Part shown: in pieces, positions 52,559 to 61,283 of the stretch
Position numbering within the stretch: the first letter of the stretch is position 1
How the letters are laid out: each line of letters starts with the position of its first letter
Assembly (NCBI GenBank): GCA_024400955.1
Contig: JAKSLY010000004.1
Location: 37,811 to 101,810 of the forward strand
Source: Treponema sp.
GTDB taxonomy: Bacteria > Spirochaetota > Spirochaetia > Treponematales > Treponemataceae
Direction: 5' to 3'
Length of the DNA stretch: 64,000 nt
Position numbers and translations under genes: made by a program
Notes under the pieces: generated by a model
Seen by the model: only the letters and a program-made list of their open reading frames with translations
What the model was told of the DNA's origin: nothing
Databases searched by the model: none

Positions 52559-53737
52559 TCAATGAGCAAACTGTTCAACGATTTTTGCAACGGCTTCAAC
52601 AAGATCGTCCATTGCCTGTCTTGTAGTTTCATGTCCAAAGCTGAACCTTACGGCGCTTTCCTTTTCCTTTGGGGGAATCTGCATGGTGTCTAGGATTGGC
52701 CTTGAGTGGTGTCCTGCTGAACATGCGCTTCCCGTGGAAATGTAAAAGCCCTGGCTGCTTAATGCACGTTCCATGACCTGACCAGGGATGCCTGGAAATG
52801 CTGCCTGAACAACCCACGGGGAAAAGTGTTCTTCGAGGGATGAGTCCTTCCTGCAGTGGGGAATCATTACGCAGCCCTTTATCTGGCAGAGTTTTTCGAT
52901 GAATTCCCTTGTCCATTGAATCTGGGCATTGTACCGTTCCATTGAAGGTGGATTTCTGTCGCTTATTGAATACTTTTGTAGACATCTTGAGAAAGCTTCT
53001 GCGCCAAAAAGGTTTTCGGTTCCGCTCCTGACGTTCTTTTCCTGGCCGCCTCCCTTGAGGAATGAATTGATTTCCTTCTTCAGGTAGAGAATTCCAATTC
53101 CCCTTGGGCCGTGGATCTTATGGGCGCTTAAGGCAGCACTGTCGATTCCCGGGTATGCAAGGTTCAATGGAATTTTTCCTGCTGCCTGTACGCAGTCAAC
53201 ATGAAAGAACGGGCGTCTTTTTCCCTGGCAGTGCCTTGTGATGGCGTCTGCAATTTCGTATATGGGCTGGATTGCTCCTGTCTCGTTGTTTACGGCCATT
53301 ACAGTGACAAAAGCCGTGTCTTCATTTAAGGCTCCGGTAACTGCTTCTGGGGTTATGATGCCATCCTTGTTGGGATTTACCGTGATTGCCTTCCATCCGC
53401 AGTTTTCTATCATCCTGCAGATTTCGCGAAGGGCAGGATGCTCAATTGCAGAAAGGACAACGGATCCCTTTTGCGGGCGAGAAAGAACGGAAAGGAGTGC
53501 AAGGTGGTCGCTTTCAGTTCCCCCTGACGTAAAGAACACAGTCTCTGGCTTTACTCCCAGGGCCTTGGCTGCACGGCACCTTGCTTCCTCAAAGATCTTG
53601 CGTGCATCGGTTCCGGCTTCGTGGATGCTGGAAGGGTTTCCCCAGTGTTCCATGGAAGTCCTTAAGGCCTGGGTAAGTATTTCTTCATCAACAGGTGATG
53701 TTGCTGCATAATCAAAGTAGTGTTCTTTTGAAATCAT
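52559..53737 (-). CDS. Cysteine desulfurase (NifS/IscS type)
   Basis: PLP enzyme taking sulfur from cysteine for Fe-S clusters or tRNA thiolation. 392 residues with YFDYAATSPVDEE at the start, VFFTSGGTESDHLAL, HVDCVQAAGK, the PLP lysine in SAHKIHGPRGIG, and the catalytic cysteine in STGSACSAGHHSRP. The loop sequence STGSACSAG is of the NifS/IscS group I type. No iscU, sufU or thiI is adjacent. It follows aroB by 30 bp on the same strand. Confidence 0.93.
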   Translation of the reverse strand: MISKEHYFDYAATSPVDEEILTQALRTSMEHWGNPSSIHEAGTDARKIFEEARCRAAKALGVKPETVFFTSGGTESDHLALLSVLSRPQKGSVVLSAIEHPALREICRMIENCGWKAITVNPNKDGIITPEAVTGALNEDTAFVTVMAVNNETGAIQPIYEIADAITRHCQGKRRPFFHVDCVQAAGKIPLNLAYPGIDSAALSAHKIHGPRGIGILYLKKEINSFLKGGGQEKNVRSGTENLFGAEAFSRCLQKYSISDRNPPSMERYNAQIQWTREFIEKLCQIKGCVMIPHCRKDSSLEEHFSPWVVQAAFPGIPGQVMERALSSQGFYISTGSACSAGHHSRPILDTMQIPPKEKESAVRFSFGHETTRQAMDDLVEAVAKIVEQFAH

Positions 53738-53767
53738 CTTATCGTTCCGCGGTTTAACTTGTTTTTC

Positions 53768-54913
53768 TTATTTCAGAACTTCAAGAATCTTGTCGTCTGT
53801 TGACTCTATGATTCTTGTCTTCTGGGGACCTTCCTGCACTATGAGCTTGATGGTGCTGGACATGTTCTTCTTGTCTTTTCTCATGGCATCAAGGATTTTT
53901 TCTGCAGGGGCATTTGCCTTTCCAACGTTGTATCCGTAGGAAGCAAGGATGCTGATTCCTTCCTGAGCATATTCTTTCGTACAGATTCCATTGTTTTGTG
54001 CATATTCAAGGGCCCTTGCCATTCCCCATGCAACACCTTCGCCATGGGTTATTTCTCCAAGACCGCTTACGGATTCCAGTGCATGACCAAAGGTGTGGCC
54101 AAGGTTCAGGAAAGCCCTGTTTCCCTTTTCCTTTGGATCTTCGTGAACGATCTTTGCCTTTGCCTTGGTGCATCCGGAAATGAGACGGTTAAGGATTGCG
54201 CTGTCACGTGCAAGGACCTTGTCCTTTTCTTTCCTGAATAGTTCAAGCATTTCATTGTCAAAGAGGAATGCCGTCTTGATTGCTTCTGCAAGGCCGGAAA
54301 TGTATTCCTTTTCTGGAAGGGTCTTTACATAGTCGCTGAAGATGTGGAGTTTTTTTGAAGGGTAGAATGCACCGATCATGTTCTTATAGCTGTCAAAGTC
54401 GCAGCCGGTTTTTCCACCGACAGCAGCATCTACATCGGCAAGGAGAGTTGTGGAAACGAATTCGCATTCAACGCCGCGCTTGAACATTGAAGCTGCAAAT
54501 CCCGTCATGTCCGTGATTACACCGCCACCAATGGCTACAAAGAGGCAGTTGCGGTTAAAGTTGCTGTCCAGGGCAGCCTTTACAATCTGGAGGACGTTTT
54601 CAATGGTCTTGAATTTTTCTCCAGGGCCAAGGATGCAAAGGGTGTCTGTTCCCTTCTTGAATACAAGGGAAGAATTGGAGCCGTTTGGTTCAGAAATCTT
54701 GTCGCTGGTAAAGTATGAGATGAAAGTCCTGTTGCATTCAAGGTTTGCTATGGTTGAGTCCGTTACAAACAGCCTGTTTGTCTTGTTCTCCGGGTCAGAA
54801 AGGTAAAGGCCTGCAAGGTCCGGGCTGCAGTCGTAGAAATTTATCTGTGTCTTTGTGAATCCCGAGTCGGCTGGGAATTCAAGGTCAAATGATTCTTTTG
54901 GATTAATGCTCAT
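53768..54913 (-). CDS. aroB: 3-dehydroquinate synthase
   Basis: Second step of the shikimate pathway, NAD- and metal-dependent. 381 residues, with the NAD and phosphate motifs VAIGGGVITDMTGFAASMFKRGVE, TTLLADVDAAVGGKTG, and ligands in GLAEAIKTAF, LNLGHTFGHALE and HGEGVAWGM. I use the ATG at 54913, which has TATAAT ending 7 nt upstream; an open frame reaching 55009 crosses the galK terminator and is rejected. The N-terminus is slightly longer than in E. coli AroB. Confidence 0.94.
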   Translation of the reverse strand: MSINPKESFDLEFPADSGFTKTQINFYDCSPDLAGLYLSDPENKTNRLFVTDSTIANLECNRTFISYFTSDKISEPNGSNSSLVFKKGTDTLCILGPGEKFKTIENVLQIVKAALDSNFNRNCLFVAIGGGVITDMTGFAASMFKRGVECEFVSTTLLADVDAAVGGKTGCDFDSYKNMIGAFYPSKKLHIFSDYVKTLPEKEYISGLAEAIKTAFLFDNEMLELFRKEKDKVLARDSAILNRLISGCTKAKAKIVHEDPKEKGNRAFLNLGHTFGHALESVSGLGEITHGEGVAWGMARALEYAQNNGICTKEYAQEGISILASYGYNVGKANAPAEKILDAMRKDKKNMSSTIKLIVQEGPQKTRIIESTDDKILEVLK

Positions 54914-54920
54914 GGGATGA

Positions 54921-54949
54921 ATTATAGCGAAAATGATTTTTTTTTGCCA
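54921..54949 (-). promoter_or_regulatory. Promoter of aroB (leaderless type)
   Basis: Minus strand TATAAT ends 7 nt before the aroB ATG; a weak -35, TGGCAA, lies at 17-nt spacing. Confidence 0.55.
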
Positions 54950-54984
54950 TGGGGGAAATTCATGATGCGGGTTTAAAACAGAAT

Positions 54985-55008
54985 TGCCCGGAGCTGAACA
55001 TCCGGGCA
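54985..55008 (-). terminator. Terminator of galK
   Basis: TGCCCGGA pairs with TCCGGGCA (8 bp, 8-nt loop); on the minus strand it is followed by ATTCTGTTTT, a moderate T tract. Confidence 0.65.
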
Positions 55009-55042
55009 TGAAAATTAAATCAGTCTTGAAAGGAAATTAGCC

Positions 55043-56245
55043 TTAGTCTTCGTAGCATGCAACGCCGTCGCCGCTTTCACAGCTGAAGAATCCGGCATTG
55101 TATCCGATTACAGAACTGTATTCCTTCTGCACGTTTTCGATGAATTCATCTACGTTGTCCTTGTGAACGAGGGCAATGGCACATCCGCCAAATCCGGCGC
55201 CAGTCATGCGTGCACCAAGGCATCCTTTCTGCTTCTGGGCAGTGGCGGCAAGGGTGTTAAGCTCGATGCCTGTTACCTCGTAGTCTTCATCAAGGGATTT
55301 ATGGCTTTCATTAAGAAGCTGTCCCAGTTTTGCAAGGTTTCCGGCCTTAAGGGCTGCAACTGCGTCAAGGACACGCTGGTTTTCGTAAATGCAGTGCTTT
55401 GCGCGTTTTGCAAGAATTTCGTCGGAGATGAATTTCTTTGATTCTTCCCATTGTGCAGGTGTGATTTCGCAAAGGGCCCTGGCTTTTACACCGTTGTCCT
55501 GTAGGATCTTAAGGGCTTCTTCGCACTGGCTGCGGCGCTCGTTGTACTTGCTGTCTGCAAGACGGCGCTGCTTGTTGGTGTTCATTACAACAAACCTGTA
55601 GTCACCAAGTTCAAGTGGAACGTAGTCGTATTCAAGGGTGTTGCAGTCAAGAACGGTTGCAGTATTCTTCCTTCCGGTTGCAATGATGAACTGGTCCATG
55701 ATTCCGCAGTTTACACCCATGAAGGAGTGTTCGCTCATCTGGCCAAGCTTTGCAATTTCCACGCGGTCAATGTCGAATCCATAGGTTTCAATAACGGCAT
55801 AGGCAAATCCGCATTCAAGGGCAGAAGAAGAGGAAATTCCACCACCTGCAGGAACGTTTGAAACCATGAGCACTTCAAATCCGCATTCAAACTTGCAGCC
55901 GCGTGCCTTAAGCTGGGAAAGAATTCCGTTCAGGTAGTTTGCATAATCATTCTTTTTGTCAAAGGCAAAGTTGTCAGTAATGGAAAATTCGTAGGTTCCG
56001 GGAAAATCCAGGCTGTTGTAGACAATCTTGCTGTCCTGTCTCTTGCGGATTGCAACGTAAAGGTACCTGTTGATTGCGGCAGGAAAAACCTTTCCACCGT
56101 TGTAGTCGATGTGTTCACCGATGATGTTGATTCTTGCAGGTGAAGAGAAGACCCTTACTTCCGATTCTGATCCACCGTAATATTTTACAAAATCAGCCTT
56201 GAGTGTTGCAGGATTGTATTCCTTTTTTGTAAGTGATTCAGCCAT
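55043..56245 (-). CDS. galK: Galactokinase
   Basis: Phosphorylates galactose at C1 (Leloir pathway). GHMP kinase of 400 residues: substrate motif FSSPARINIIGEHIDYNGG, ATP loop SNVPAGGGISSSSALE, catalytic Asp in NCGIMDQF, and RMTGAGFGGCAIALV near the C-terminus. GAGG precedes the ATG. No galT or galE is adjacent. Confidence 0.95.
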   Translation of the reverse strand: MAESLTKKEYNPATLKADFVKYYGGSESEVRVFSSPARINIIGEHIDYNGGKVFPAAINRYLYVAIRKRQDSKIVYNSLDFPGTYEFSITDNFAFDKKNDYANYLNGILSQLKARGCKFECGFEVLMVSNVPAGGGISSSSALECGFAYAVIETYGFDIDRVEIAKLGQMSEHSFMGVNCGIMDQFIIATGRKNTATVLDCNTLEYDYVPLELGDYRFVVMNTNKQRRLADSKYNERRSQCEEALKILQDNGVKARALCEITPAQWEESKKFISDEILAKRAKHCIYENQRVLDAVAALKAGNLAKLGQLLNESHKSLDEDYEVTGIELNTLAATAQKQKGCLGARMTGAGFGGCAIALVHKDNVDEFIENVQKEYSSVIGYNAGFFSCESGDGVACYED

Positions 56246-56364
56246 GATTGCCCCTCGCTTGAATTGATTTGATAGCTAGATAGTAATACAGAATTTGGCA
56301 CCTAGCAAGTTTTGCTGAATGTATGTTGAGCAAACAGTTGCGCAAAGGGCAGTGGTTCTTTTTC

Positions 56365-56394
56365 TTGTGGGGAACGGGCATTAGGCTGTATAAT
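56365..56394 (+). promoter_or_regulatory. Promoter of the PLP decarboxylase gene (leaderless type)
   Basis: TTGTGG, 18-nt spacer, perfect TATAAT ending 6 nt before the ATG at 56401. The palindrome TTGCGCAA lies about 20 nt upstream of the -35. Confidence 0.6.
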
Positions 56395-56400
56395 CGATCC

Positions 56401-57489
56401 ATGGTTTCCTTCTATAAATATAACCCCATGAAAGTGGAAGAAAGCATAAACAGCATCAGACAGGCTTTTTCTTCCAGATTTCCCGAGTTCTGCCTGGCTT
56501 ATTCCTTTAAGACCAACAGTTTTCCGGGAATTCTTTCCAAAGCCAGGGACATGGGACTTTTGGCAGAGGTTGTTTCTCCCGAGGAATTTCAAAATGCCGT
56601 GAAAATGGGGTTTTGTACCAGGGACATTCTTTATAACGGCGTATGCAAATCCAGGGATCAGGTTGCCCTGACAATTGCTGCCGGGGGAATCCTTAACATG
56701 GACAACCAGAGGGACTTGGACATGGTTCTTGAGATTTCAGGTTCTTCTGGAGTCGTTCCAAAAGTTGGCGTCAGGCTGAATTTTGACGTTGGCAACAGGA
56801 TAAGGTCGCGTTTTGGAATTAAGGCTGATGGACCGTTGTATTCAAGGATTGTCGCCCTTGACTCAGAGGGAAGAATCGCTGTCAACGGATTGAGCTGCCA
56901 TTTTACTTCCACGAAAGAAGACTTTTACTGGCGTAGGAAGGCCCTTGTTCTTTCACAAAAAGCCAGGGATTTTAGACATATTGAATACCTGGATTTTGGC
57001 GGAAGTCTTGCAGGAGCCTGGGAAAAATCCGACGGCCGGAGTGGGGCTAAGGGCAGCGTCCAATGGAGTGATGTAGCTTCATCCATTTATGAGGTCTTGC
57101 ATGCAGAAGGACTTGACGGCAGGAAAATCATCCTTGAATGCGGAACTGCAGTTTGCGGTTCATCCTTTGACCTTGTTACGGAAGTTCTCCACATAAAGGA
57201 TGAAGAAGGAATTGCTGTTTTGGATGCAAGTTTTTGCGACATGTATCTTGACGCCTTACGGGATTCACTGCACTTTGAGGTTATTCATGAGGGCAACGAT
57301 AATCCACAAAGGCATCTTGAAAATTACAGCATCTGCGGTTCAACCTGCCTTGAGAATGATATTGTAAAGAAGAGCTTCAACGGAAGGCTTGCCCAGGGTG
57401 ACAGGATTGTCTTCAGGAATGTGGGGGCCTATTCCTTCTGTTTTGCCAACGGTTTCATCAGGAATCCCCTGGAAGTCGTAACAATTTAG
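56401..57489 (+). CDS. PLP-dependent Orn/DAP/Arg decarboxylase-family enzyme (fold III)
   Basis: 362 residues. The PLP lysine is in AYSFKTNSFPGIL, followed by AEVVSPEEFQNAVKMGF and YNGVCKSRDQV, NGLSCHFTST, LDFGGSLAGAW, LECGTAVCGSSFDLVTEV and GSTCLENDIV, the active-site cysteine region from the second subunit, then NVGAYSFCFANGF. It is shorter than LysA or SpeC and matches neither well, so the substrate (diaminopimelate, ornithine, carboxynorspermidine or another amino acid) is open. The start at 56401 is fixed by the promoter. Divergent from galK. Confidence 0.82.
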   Translation: MVSFYKYNPMKVEESINSIRQAFSSRFPEFCLAYSFKTNSFPGILSKARDMGLLAEVVSPEEFQNAVKMGFCTRDILYNGVCKSRDQVALTIAAGGILNMDNQRDLDMVLEISGSSGVVPKVGVRLNFDVGNRIRSRFGIKADGPLYSRIVALDSEGRIAVNGLSCHFTSTKEDFYWRRKALVLSQKARDFRHIEYLDFGGSLAGAWEKSDGRSGAKGSVQWSDVASSIYEVLHAEGLDGRKIILECGTAVCGSSFDLVTEVLHIKDEEGIAVLDASFCDMYLDALRDSLHFEVIHEGNDNPQRHLENYSICGSTCLENDIVKKSFNGRLAQGDRIVFRNVGAYSFCFANGFIRNPLEVVTI

Positions 57490-57516
57490 GAATTTTTTTC
57501 TTGCTTTATGGGAATT

Positions 57517-57544
57517 TTGGATTTACAATTATAAAATCTATACT
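57517..57544 (+). promoter_or_regulatory. Candidate promoter of the xylanase gene
   Basis: TTGGAT, 16-nt spacer, TATACT, with a leader of about 38 nt that ends in a GGGGG ribosome binding site. Confidence 0.5.
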
Positions 57545-57589
57545 GTACTGTTCTGTTATGATTTTTTTAGGATCAGTTTTGGGGGTATT

Positions 57590-58606
57590 ATGAAAAAACT
57601 TCTTGCCTGCTGTTCAGCTTTTGCTCTTATGGTTGCGTTTTCTTCCTGCGGTTCAAAATCCGTTTCAAAGATGGCCACAAAGGCTGGCATTAATTTTGGT
57701 ACTGCAGTTCAGCCTGGGGATATAGTTGACCCGGTTAAGTCGGAAATTCTCAAGAAAAATTTCAACTGTCTGGTTCCGGAAAACAACATGAAGATGGCAA
57801 ACATCCGTCCAACTAAGAAATTGTGGAACTGGGGCGACATGGATATGATCGTGGACTTTGCCCAGGAAAACGGCATGAAGGTTAGGGGACATACCTTTAT
57901 CTGGCACCAGCAGAATTCAACAATAATCAACCAGATAAAGACTAAGGAAGAGGCCATCGACTTGATCAAGGAAAACATTACTGAGATCATGACCCGCTAC
58001 AAGGGCAAGATCTACGAATACGATGTAGCCAATGAAATCTTTGATGATGACGGGTCTTTCAGACAGTCCTTCTGGTACAGGAAGTGCGGAACGGAGATTT
58101 ACGAAGAAGCTTTCCGTCATGCAAAGACCGTTGATCCTGATGCTAAGCTTTTCCTTAACGACTACAGCCATGAAGAAGCTGGAACTCCTAAGGCCGAAGC
58201 ATTCTACGGTTATGTAAAGTCCCTCGTTGAAAAGGGAGTGCCAATCGACGGTGTTGGATTCCAGCTGCACCTGTGCACCGACTATGGACTCAACGAAGAA
58301 AAACTCCGTCAGAACATCCGCCGTTTTGCAGATCTTGGGCTGACCGTAAGCTTTACTGAAATCGACATCAGGATGAAGGTTCCGGCAACGGAAAGCGATG
58401 CTGCAAGGCAGACAGAAATGTACCTTACATTGATGGATGTGCTTAAATCAGAGCCAAACGTGGACACCTACATGGTCTGGGGATATACTGACGGTACAAG
58501 CTGGGTTCCTGGAACATTCCCTGGATACGGAAGTGCCCATCTCTTTGACAAGGATCTTAAGGCAAAGCCTGTATTCGATCTGGTTTGTTCAAAACTTAAG
58601 AAGTAG
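57590..58606 (+). CDS. Endo-1,4-beta-xylanase, GH10, lipoprotein
   Basis: Cleaves xylan backbone. 338 residues: signal peptide with lipobox FSSC (C20), then a single GH10 barrel. Substrate motifs LVPENNMKMANIRP and GHTFIWHQQ; acid/base E149 in DVANEI and nucleophile E257 in FTEIDI; VWGYTDGTSWVPG near the end. No carbohydrate-binding module. As a lipoprotein it is likely tethered to the outer membrane or periplasm, acting on xylo-oligomers. Fits a fibre-feeding gut habitat. Confidence 0.95.
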   Translation: MKKLLACCSAFALMVAFSSCGSKSVSKMATKAGINFGTAVQPGDIVDPVKSEILKKNFNCLVPENNMKMANIRPTKKLWNWGDMDMIVDFAQENGMKVRGHTFIWHQQNSTIINQIKTKEEAIDLIKENITEIMTRYKGKIYEYDVANEIFDDDGSFRQSFWYRKCGTEIYEEAFRHAKTVDPDAKLFLNDYSHEEAGTPKAEAFYGYVKSLVEKGVPIDGVGFQLHLCTDYGLNEEKLRQNIRRFADLGLTVSFTEIDIRMKVPATESDAARQTEMYLTLMDVLKSEPNVDTYMVWGYTDGTSWVPGTFPGYGSAHLFDKDLKAKPVFDLVCSKLKK

Positions 58607-58719
58607 GTTTTTCCGCAGGTTAAAAAAGCCCTTTTGGCTGTAATTTTTTCCAGTTGGGTAATTGAAAATCAATTTTTTTGTTATTCTTCCATAACATAAA
58701 ATATATTAAGGATATAGGA

Positions 58720-59946
58720 ATGCTTTCGATTTTTTCTTACATTGTCTATGCACTTTGTCTTGGGCTTCTTGTTTTTATGCCCGTATGTGCAAAAAGGGGG
58801 CAGTTTAACGAAGACTGCTTTTCTGCCGATTCCTTCAAGGGAGTAAAGGGATTTGCTGCCATTGGTGTTCTTCTTCACCATATTTCACAGGATCCGGCCT
58901 TTGCAGAACTTAAGGTTCTTGGATTTTTTAATGCCATAGGATTCATTTTTGTTGGAATCTTCTTTTTCTGTTCCGGCTATGGACTTTACAAGAGTTACAG
59001 GGTAAAGAAAGGATATCTTGACGGTTTCTTTGCAAAGAGGATGCTCCCAATTCTTGTGGCAATTTATGTCATGAACATTCTCTATGTACCATTCAATATT
59101 GCCATGGGATATGAAAAGAATGCCCTTCAGTGGGTCCTTGGTGTTCTTGGCCTGATCCTTCTCAATGACCAGGGCTGGTTCCCAATCGTCATATTCATCA
59201 TGTATGGAGCATTTCTTTTTGCATTCAAGAAATTCAAGAAGGAAGCTGGGGCCTTGCTTTTTGTCCTCATTGTAGCTTTGGTTCAGGTGGCAGTTTTCCT
59301 CGTTGGAGGGCATTTTGCATGGTGGATCGGTTACGGCTGGTTCCAGGGACCACAGAGCTTTGGAACTTGTGCATGGTACCAGCGCATCATGGCCTTCTGG
59401 TTCCAGGGGGAATGGTGGGTTAACAGCACCCTCATGTTTGTAATGGGACTTTACTGGGCCATGAAGGAAGACAGGATCCTTTCATTCTTCAAGGTGAACT
59501 ACTGGCTTAAATTTGCCATCCTGTTGGTTCTTGCAGCAGTGTTTACGACTTTGGGCCAGCTTGCCATTGTAAAAGTCGGTTACTGGACTGAATTTGCAGG
59601 ACGTGGAGTTGGACACCTGGACAAGCTGATTACATTTATTGCACAGCAGCTTGAACTTTTCTTCCTGTTTGCCTTTATCTTTGTCTTGAGGATGAAGTTC
59701 TTCAGCAGGAACAGGGTGCTCAATTTCTTCTCTTCCGTCAGCCTTGAATTCTACCTGATGCAGAGAATTGCAATCAATGCCATGTTCTTCCTTACGACCA
59801 CAGGGGCCGACCACAGGACTCCGGTTTTCAAGGCACATTACTGGAACATCTACGCATATTTCTTTGCAGTTGTTGCCCTGGATCTGGTCTTGACCTTTGT
59901 ATTCAAGTTCATCAATAAGAAGGTTCTTGGACTGTTGAGAAAATAG
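58720..59946 (+). CDS. Acyltransferase-3-like polytopic membrane protein
   Basis: 408 residues with about 10-11 helices. The N-terminal KGFAAIGVLLHHISQD resembles the histidine-bearing start of the AT-3/OafA family, and the C-terminal LEFYLMQRIAINAMFF also fits. Such proteins acetylate or acylate sugars of the envelope. The match is partial (a leading membrane helix precedes the usual first motif), hence moderate confidence. The ATG at 58720 has AAGGA 7 nt upstream; an earlier in-frame ATG at 58678 is rejected. Confidence 0.7.
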   Translation: MLSIFSYIVYALCLGLLVFMPVCAKRGQFNEDCFSADSFKGVKGFAAIGVLLHHISQDPAFAELKVLGFFNAIGFIFVGIFFFCSGYGLYKSYRVKKGYLDGFFAKRMLPILVAIYVMNILYVPFNIAMGYEKNALQWVLGVLGLILLNDQGWFPIVIFIMYGAFLFAFKKFKKEAGALLFVLIVALVQVAVFLVGGHFAWWIGYGWFQGPQSFGTCAWYQRIMAFWFQGEWWVNSTLMFVMGLYWAMKEDRILSFFKVNYWLKFAILLVLAAVFTTLGQLAIVKVGYWTEFAGRGVGHLDKLITFIAQQLELFFLFAFIFVLRMKFFSRNRVLNFFSSVSLEFYLMQRIAINAMFFLTTTGADHRTPVFKAHYWNIYAYFFAVVALDLVLTFVFKFINKKVLGLLRK

Positions 59947-60020
59947 CTTTATGCTGAATTGTCCGATCCGGCTTAGGCTGAATTGGTCGATTCGGTTTTT
60001 AGGTTCGGCCTGGATTGAAT

Positions 60021-60488
60021 TCAGTCTGATTCCTTTACTGCGAAATTTGAAATTACGTCAGCTGCTTTTTTGTTCAGCATGAATTCAAAATAGTGGCTGA
60101 TTTTTTTTTCGTCAAGGAAGAATCCCTTTAGGGTGCGCTTTCTCTCCGGGAACATGAAGTCCGTGAAGTGTTTTTCCGGAAGATTGAATTTGCAGTTAAG
60201 GTCCGTAAGGCAAATGCACTGGTCAACAGGATCTTCTGCACCGGAAGTCTTTCGGACATAGAAGGAAACGAAATTTTCCTGGCTAAAGCTGTAGAAATAG
60301 TCCTTGTCCTGGCAGAAGCAGATCATTCCCCACAGGCTGTTGGGAGTGTTACCCGGCTTAAGATTAAGCATCCTGAAGACTGCATCGGAAGCACGGAATT
60401 CTGCAAGTTCCATGGAATTTACGTGCTGCTTGAACTTGTCTTCAAAGTCCCTTACGAATCTTTCTTTTTCCTGGTCAATGTTCTTCAT
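60021..60488 (-). CDS. Hypothetical cytosolic protein
   Basis: 155 residues, no signal, no membrane helix. N-terminal half helical and charged (NIDQEKERFVRDFEDKFKQHV), then aromatic and mixed (DYFYSFSQENFVSFYVRKTSG). I do not recognise a family. A possible ribosome binding site (GGGCAG) lies upstream, and the adk terminator ends only 12 bp before the ATG, so expression may depend on read-through. Coding is supported by an uninterrupted frame with normal codon use for this genome, but there is no second evidence. Confidence 0.65.
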   Translation of the reverse strand: MKNIDQEKERFVRDFEDKFKQHVNSMELAEFRASDAVFRMLNLKPGNTPNSLWGMICFCQDKDYFYSFSQENFVSFYVRKTSGAEDPVDQCICLTDLNCKFNLPEKHFTDFMFPERKRTLKGFFLDEKKISHYFEFMLNKKAADVISNFAVKESD

Positions 60489-60499
60489 GTTTCTGCCCT

Positions 60500-60533
60500 A
60501 AAAAAAAGGCTGCCTGAAATAATCAAACAGCCT
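60500..60533 (-). terminator. Terminator of adk
   Basis: Minus strand AGGCTG pairs with CAGCCT across a ~15-nt loop, followed by eight T. It sits between adk and the hypothetical gene at 60021-60488. Confidence 0.75.
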
Positions 60534-60558
60534 GTTAAATTGATTTTTCCCTTTTTGT

Positions 60559-61191
60559 TTACTTAGCTGGGAAGAGCTTTCTGAAGTCTACAAGAACTTC
60601 ACCGCTGTCACGAGCAGAGTCGATGTCGATCATCTTGTTCAGGTTGCGGTAGAAGTCGATGAGAGGTTCTGTTTCCTTGCGGTAAACTTCAAGGCGGTGT
60701 GTAATAGATTCAAGCTTGTCGTCTTCGCGTGTAAAGAGTTCTCCACCACACTTGTCGCAAACACCTTCAACCTTTGGAGGCATGAACTTAACATTGTAGT
60801 TCTGCTTGCAGTTCTTGCATACACGGCGGTTTGAAAGGCGGGCGATGATAAGGTCGTTGTTTACTTCAAAGTTTACAACCTTAACGTCAATGCCAAGTTT
60901 TTCAAATGCTTCTGCCTGTGGAATTGTGCGTGGGAAACCGTCAAGAATGAATCCGTTCTTGCAGTCATCCTTCTTGAGCCTGTCTTCTACGATTTCAAGA
61001 ACAACATCGTCTCCAACGAGTCCGCCTGCGTCCATGATTGCCTTTACCTTCTTTCCAAGTTCTGTCTGGTTCTTGATGTTCTCACGGAAAATGTCACCAG
61101 TTGAAATCTGTGGAATCTTGTATTCTTCTGCAACCTGTGCAGCCAATGTTCCTTTTCCTGCTCCTGGTGGTCCTAAAAAAATGAAATTCAT
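60559..61191 (-). CDS. adk: Adenylate kinase (zinc-lid type)
   Basis: Interconverts ATP + AMP and 2 ADP. 210 residues: P-loop GPPGAGKGT (7-15), AMP-site STGDIFREN and DGFPRTIPQAE. The LID has four cysteines, C125, C128, C145 and C148 (RRVCKNCKQ and GVCDKCGG), so a structural zinc is expected as in Gram-positive enzymes. AAGGAG precedes the ATG. Confidence 0.97.
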   Translation of the reverse strand: MNFIFLGPPGAGKGTLAAQVAEEYKIPQISTGDIFRENIKNQTELGKKVKAIMDAGGLVGDDVVLEIVEDRLKKDDCKNGFILDGFPRTIPQAEAFEKLGIDVKVVNFEVNNDLIIARLSNRRVCKNCKQNYNVKFMPPKVEGVCDKCGGELFTREDDKLESITHRLEVYRKETEPLIDFYRNLNKMIDIDSARDSGEVLVDFRKLFPAK

Positions 61192-61283
61192 TGCAAACTC
61201 CTTAATAAAATCTTCGTATCATTATAATTTTAATGCACAATCTGTCATTTTGCAAATTTTTGTTGCACATGGCAAATGGGCAA

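Noticed and set aside
59951..60000. Two imperfect 24-bp direct repeats (GCTGAATTG...) between the acyltransferase and the hypothetical gene
   Set aside because: No inverted symmetry, only two copies and several mismatches; no function can be supported.
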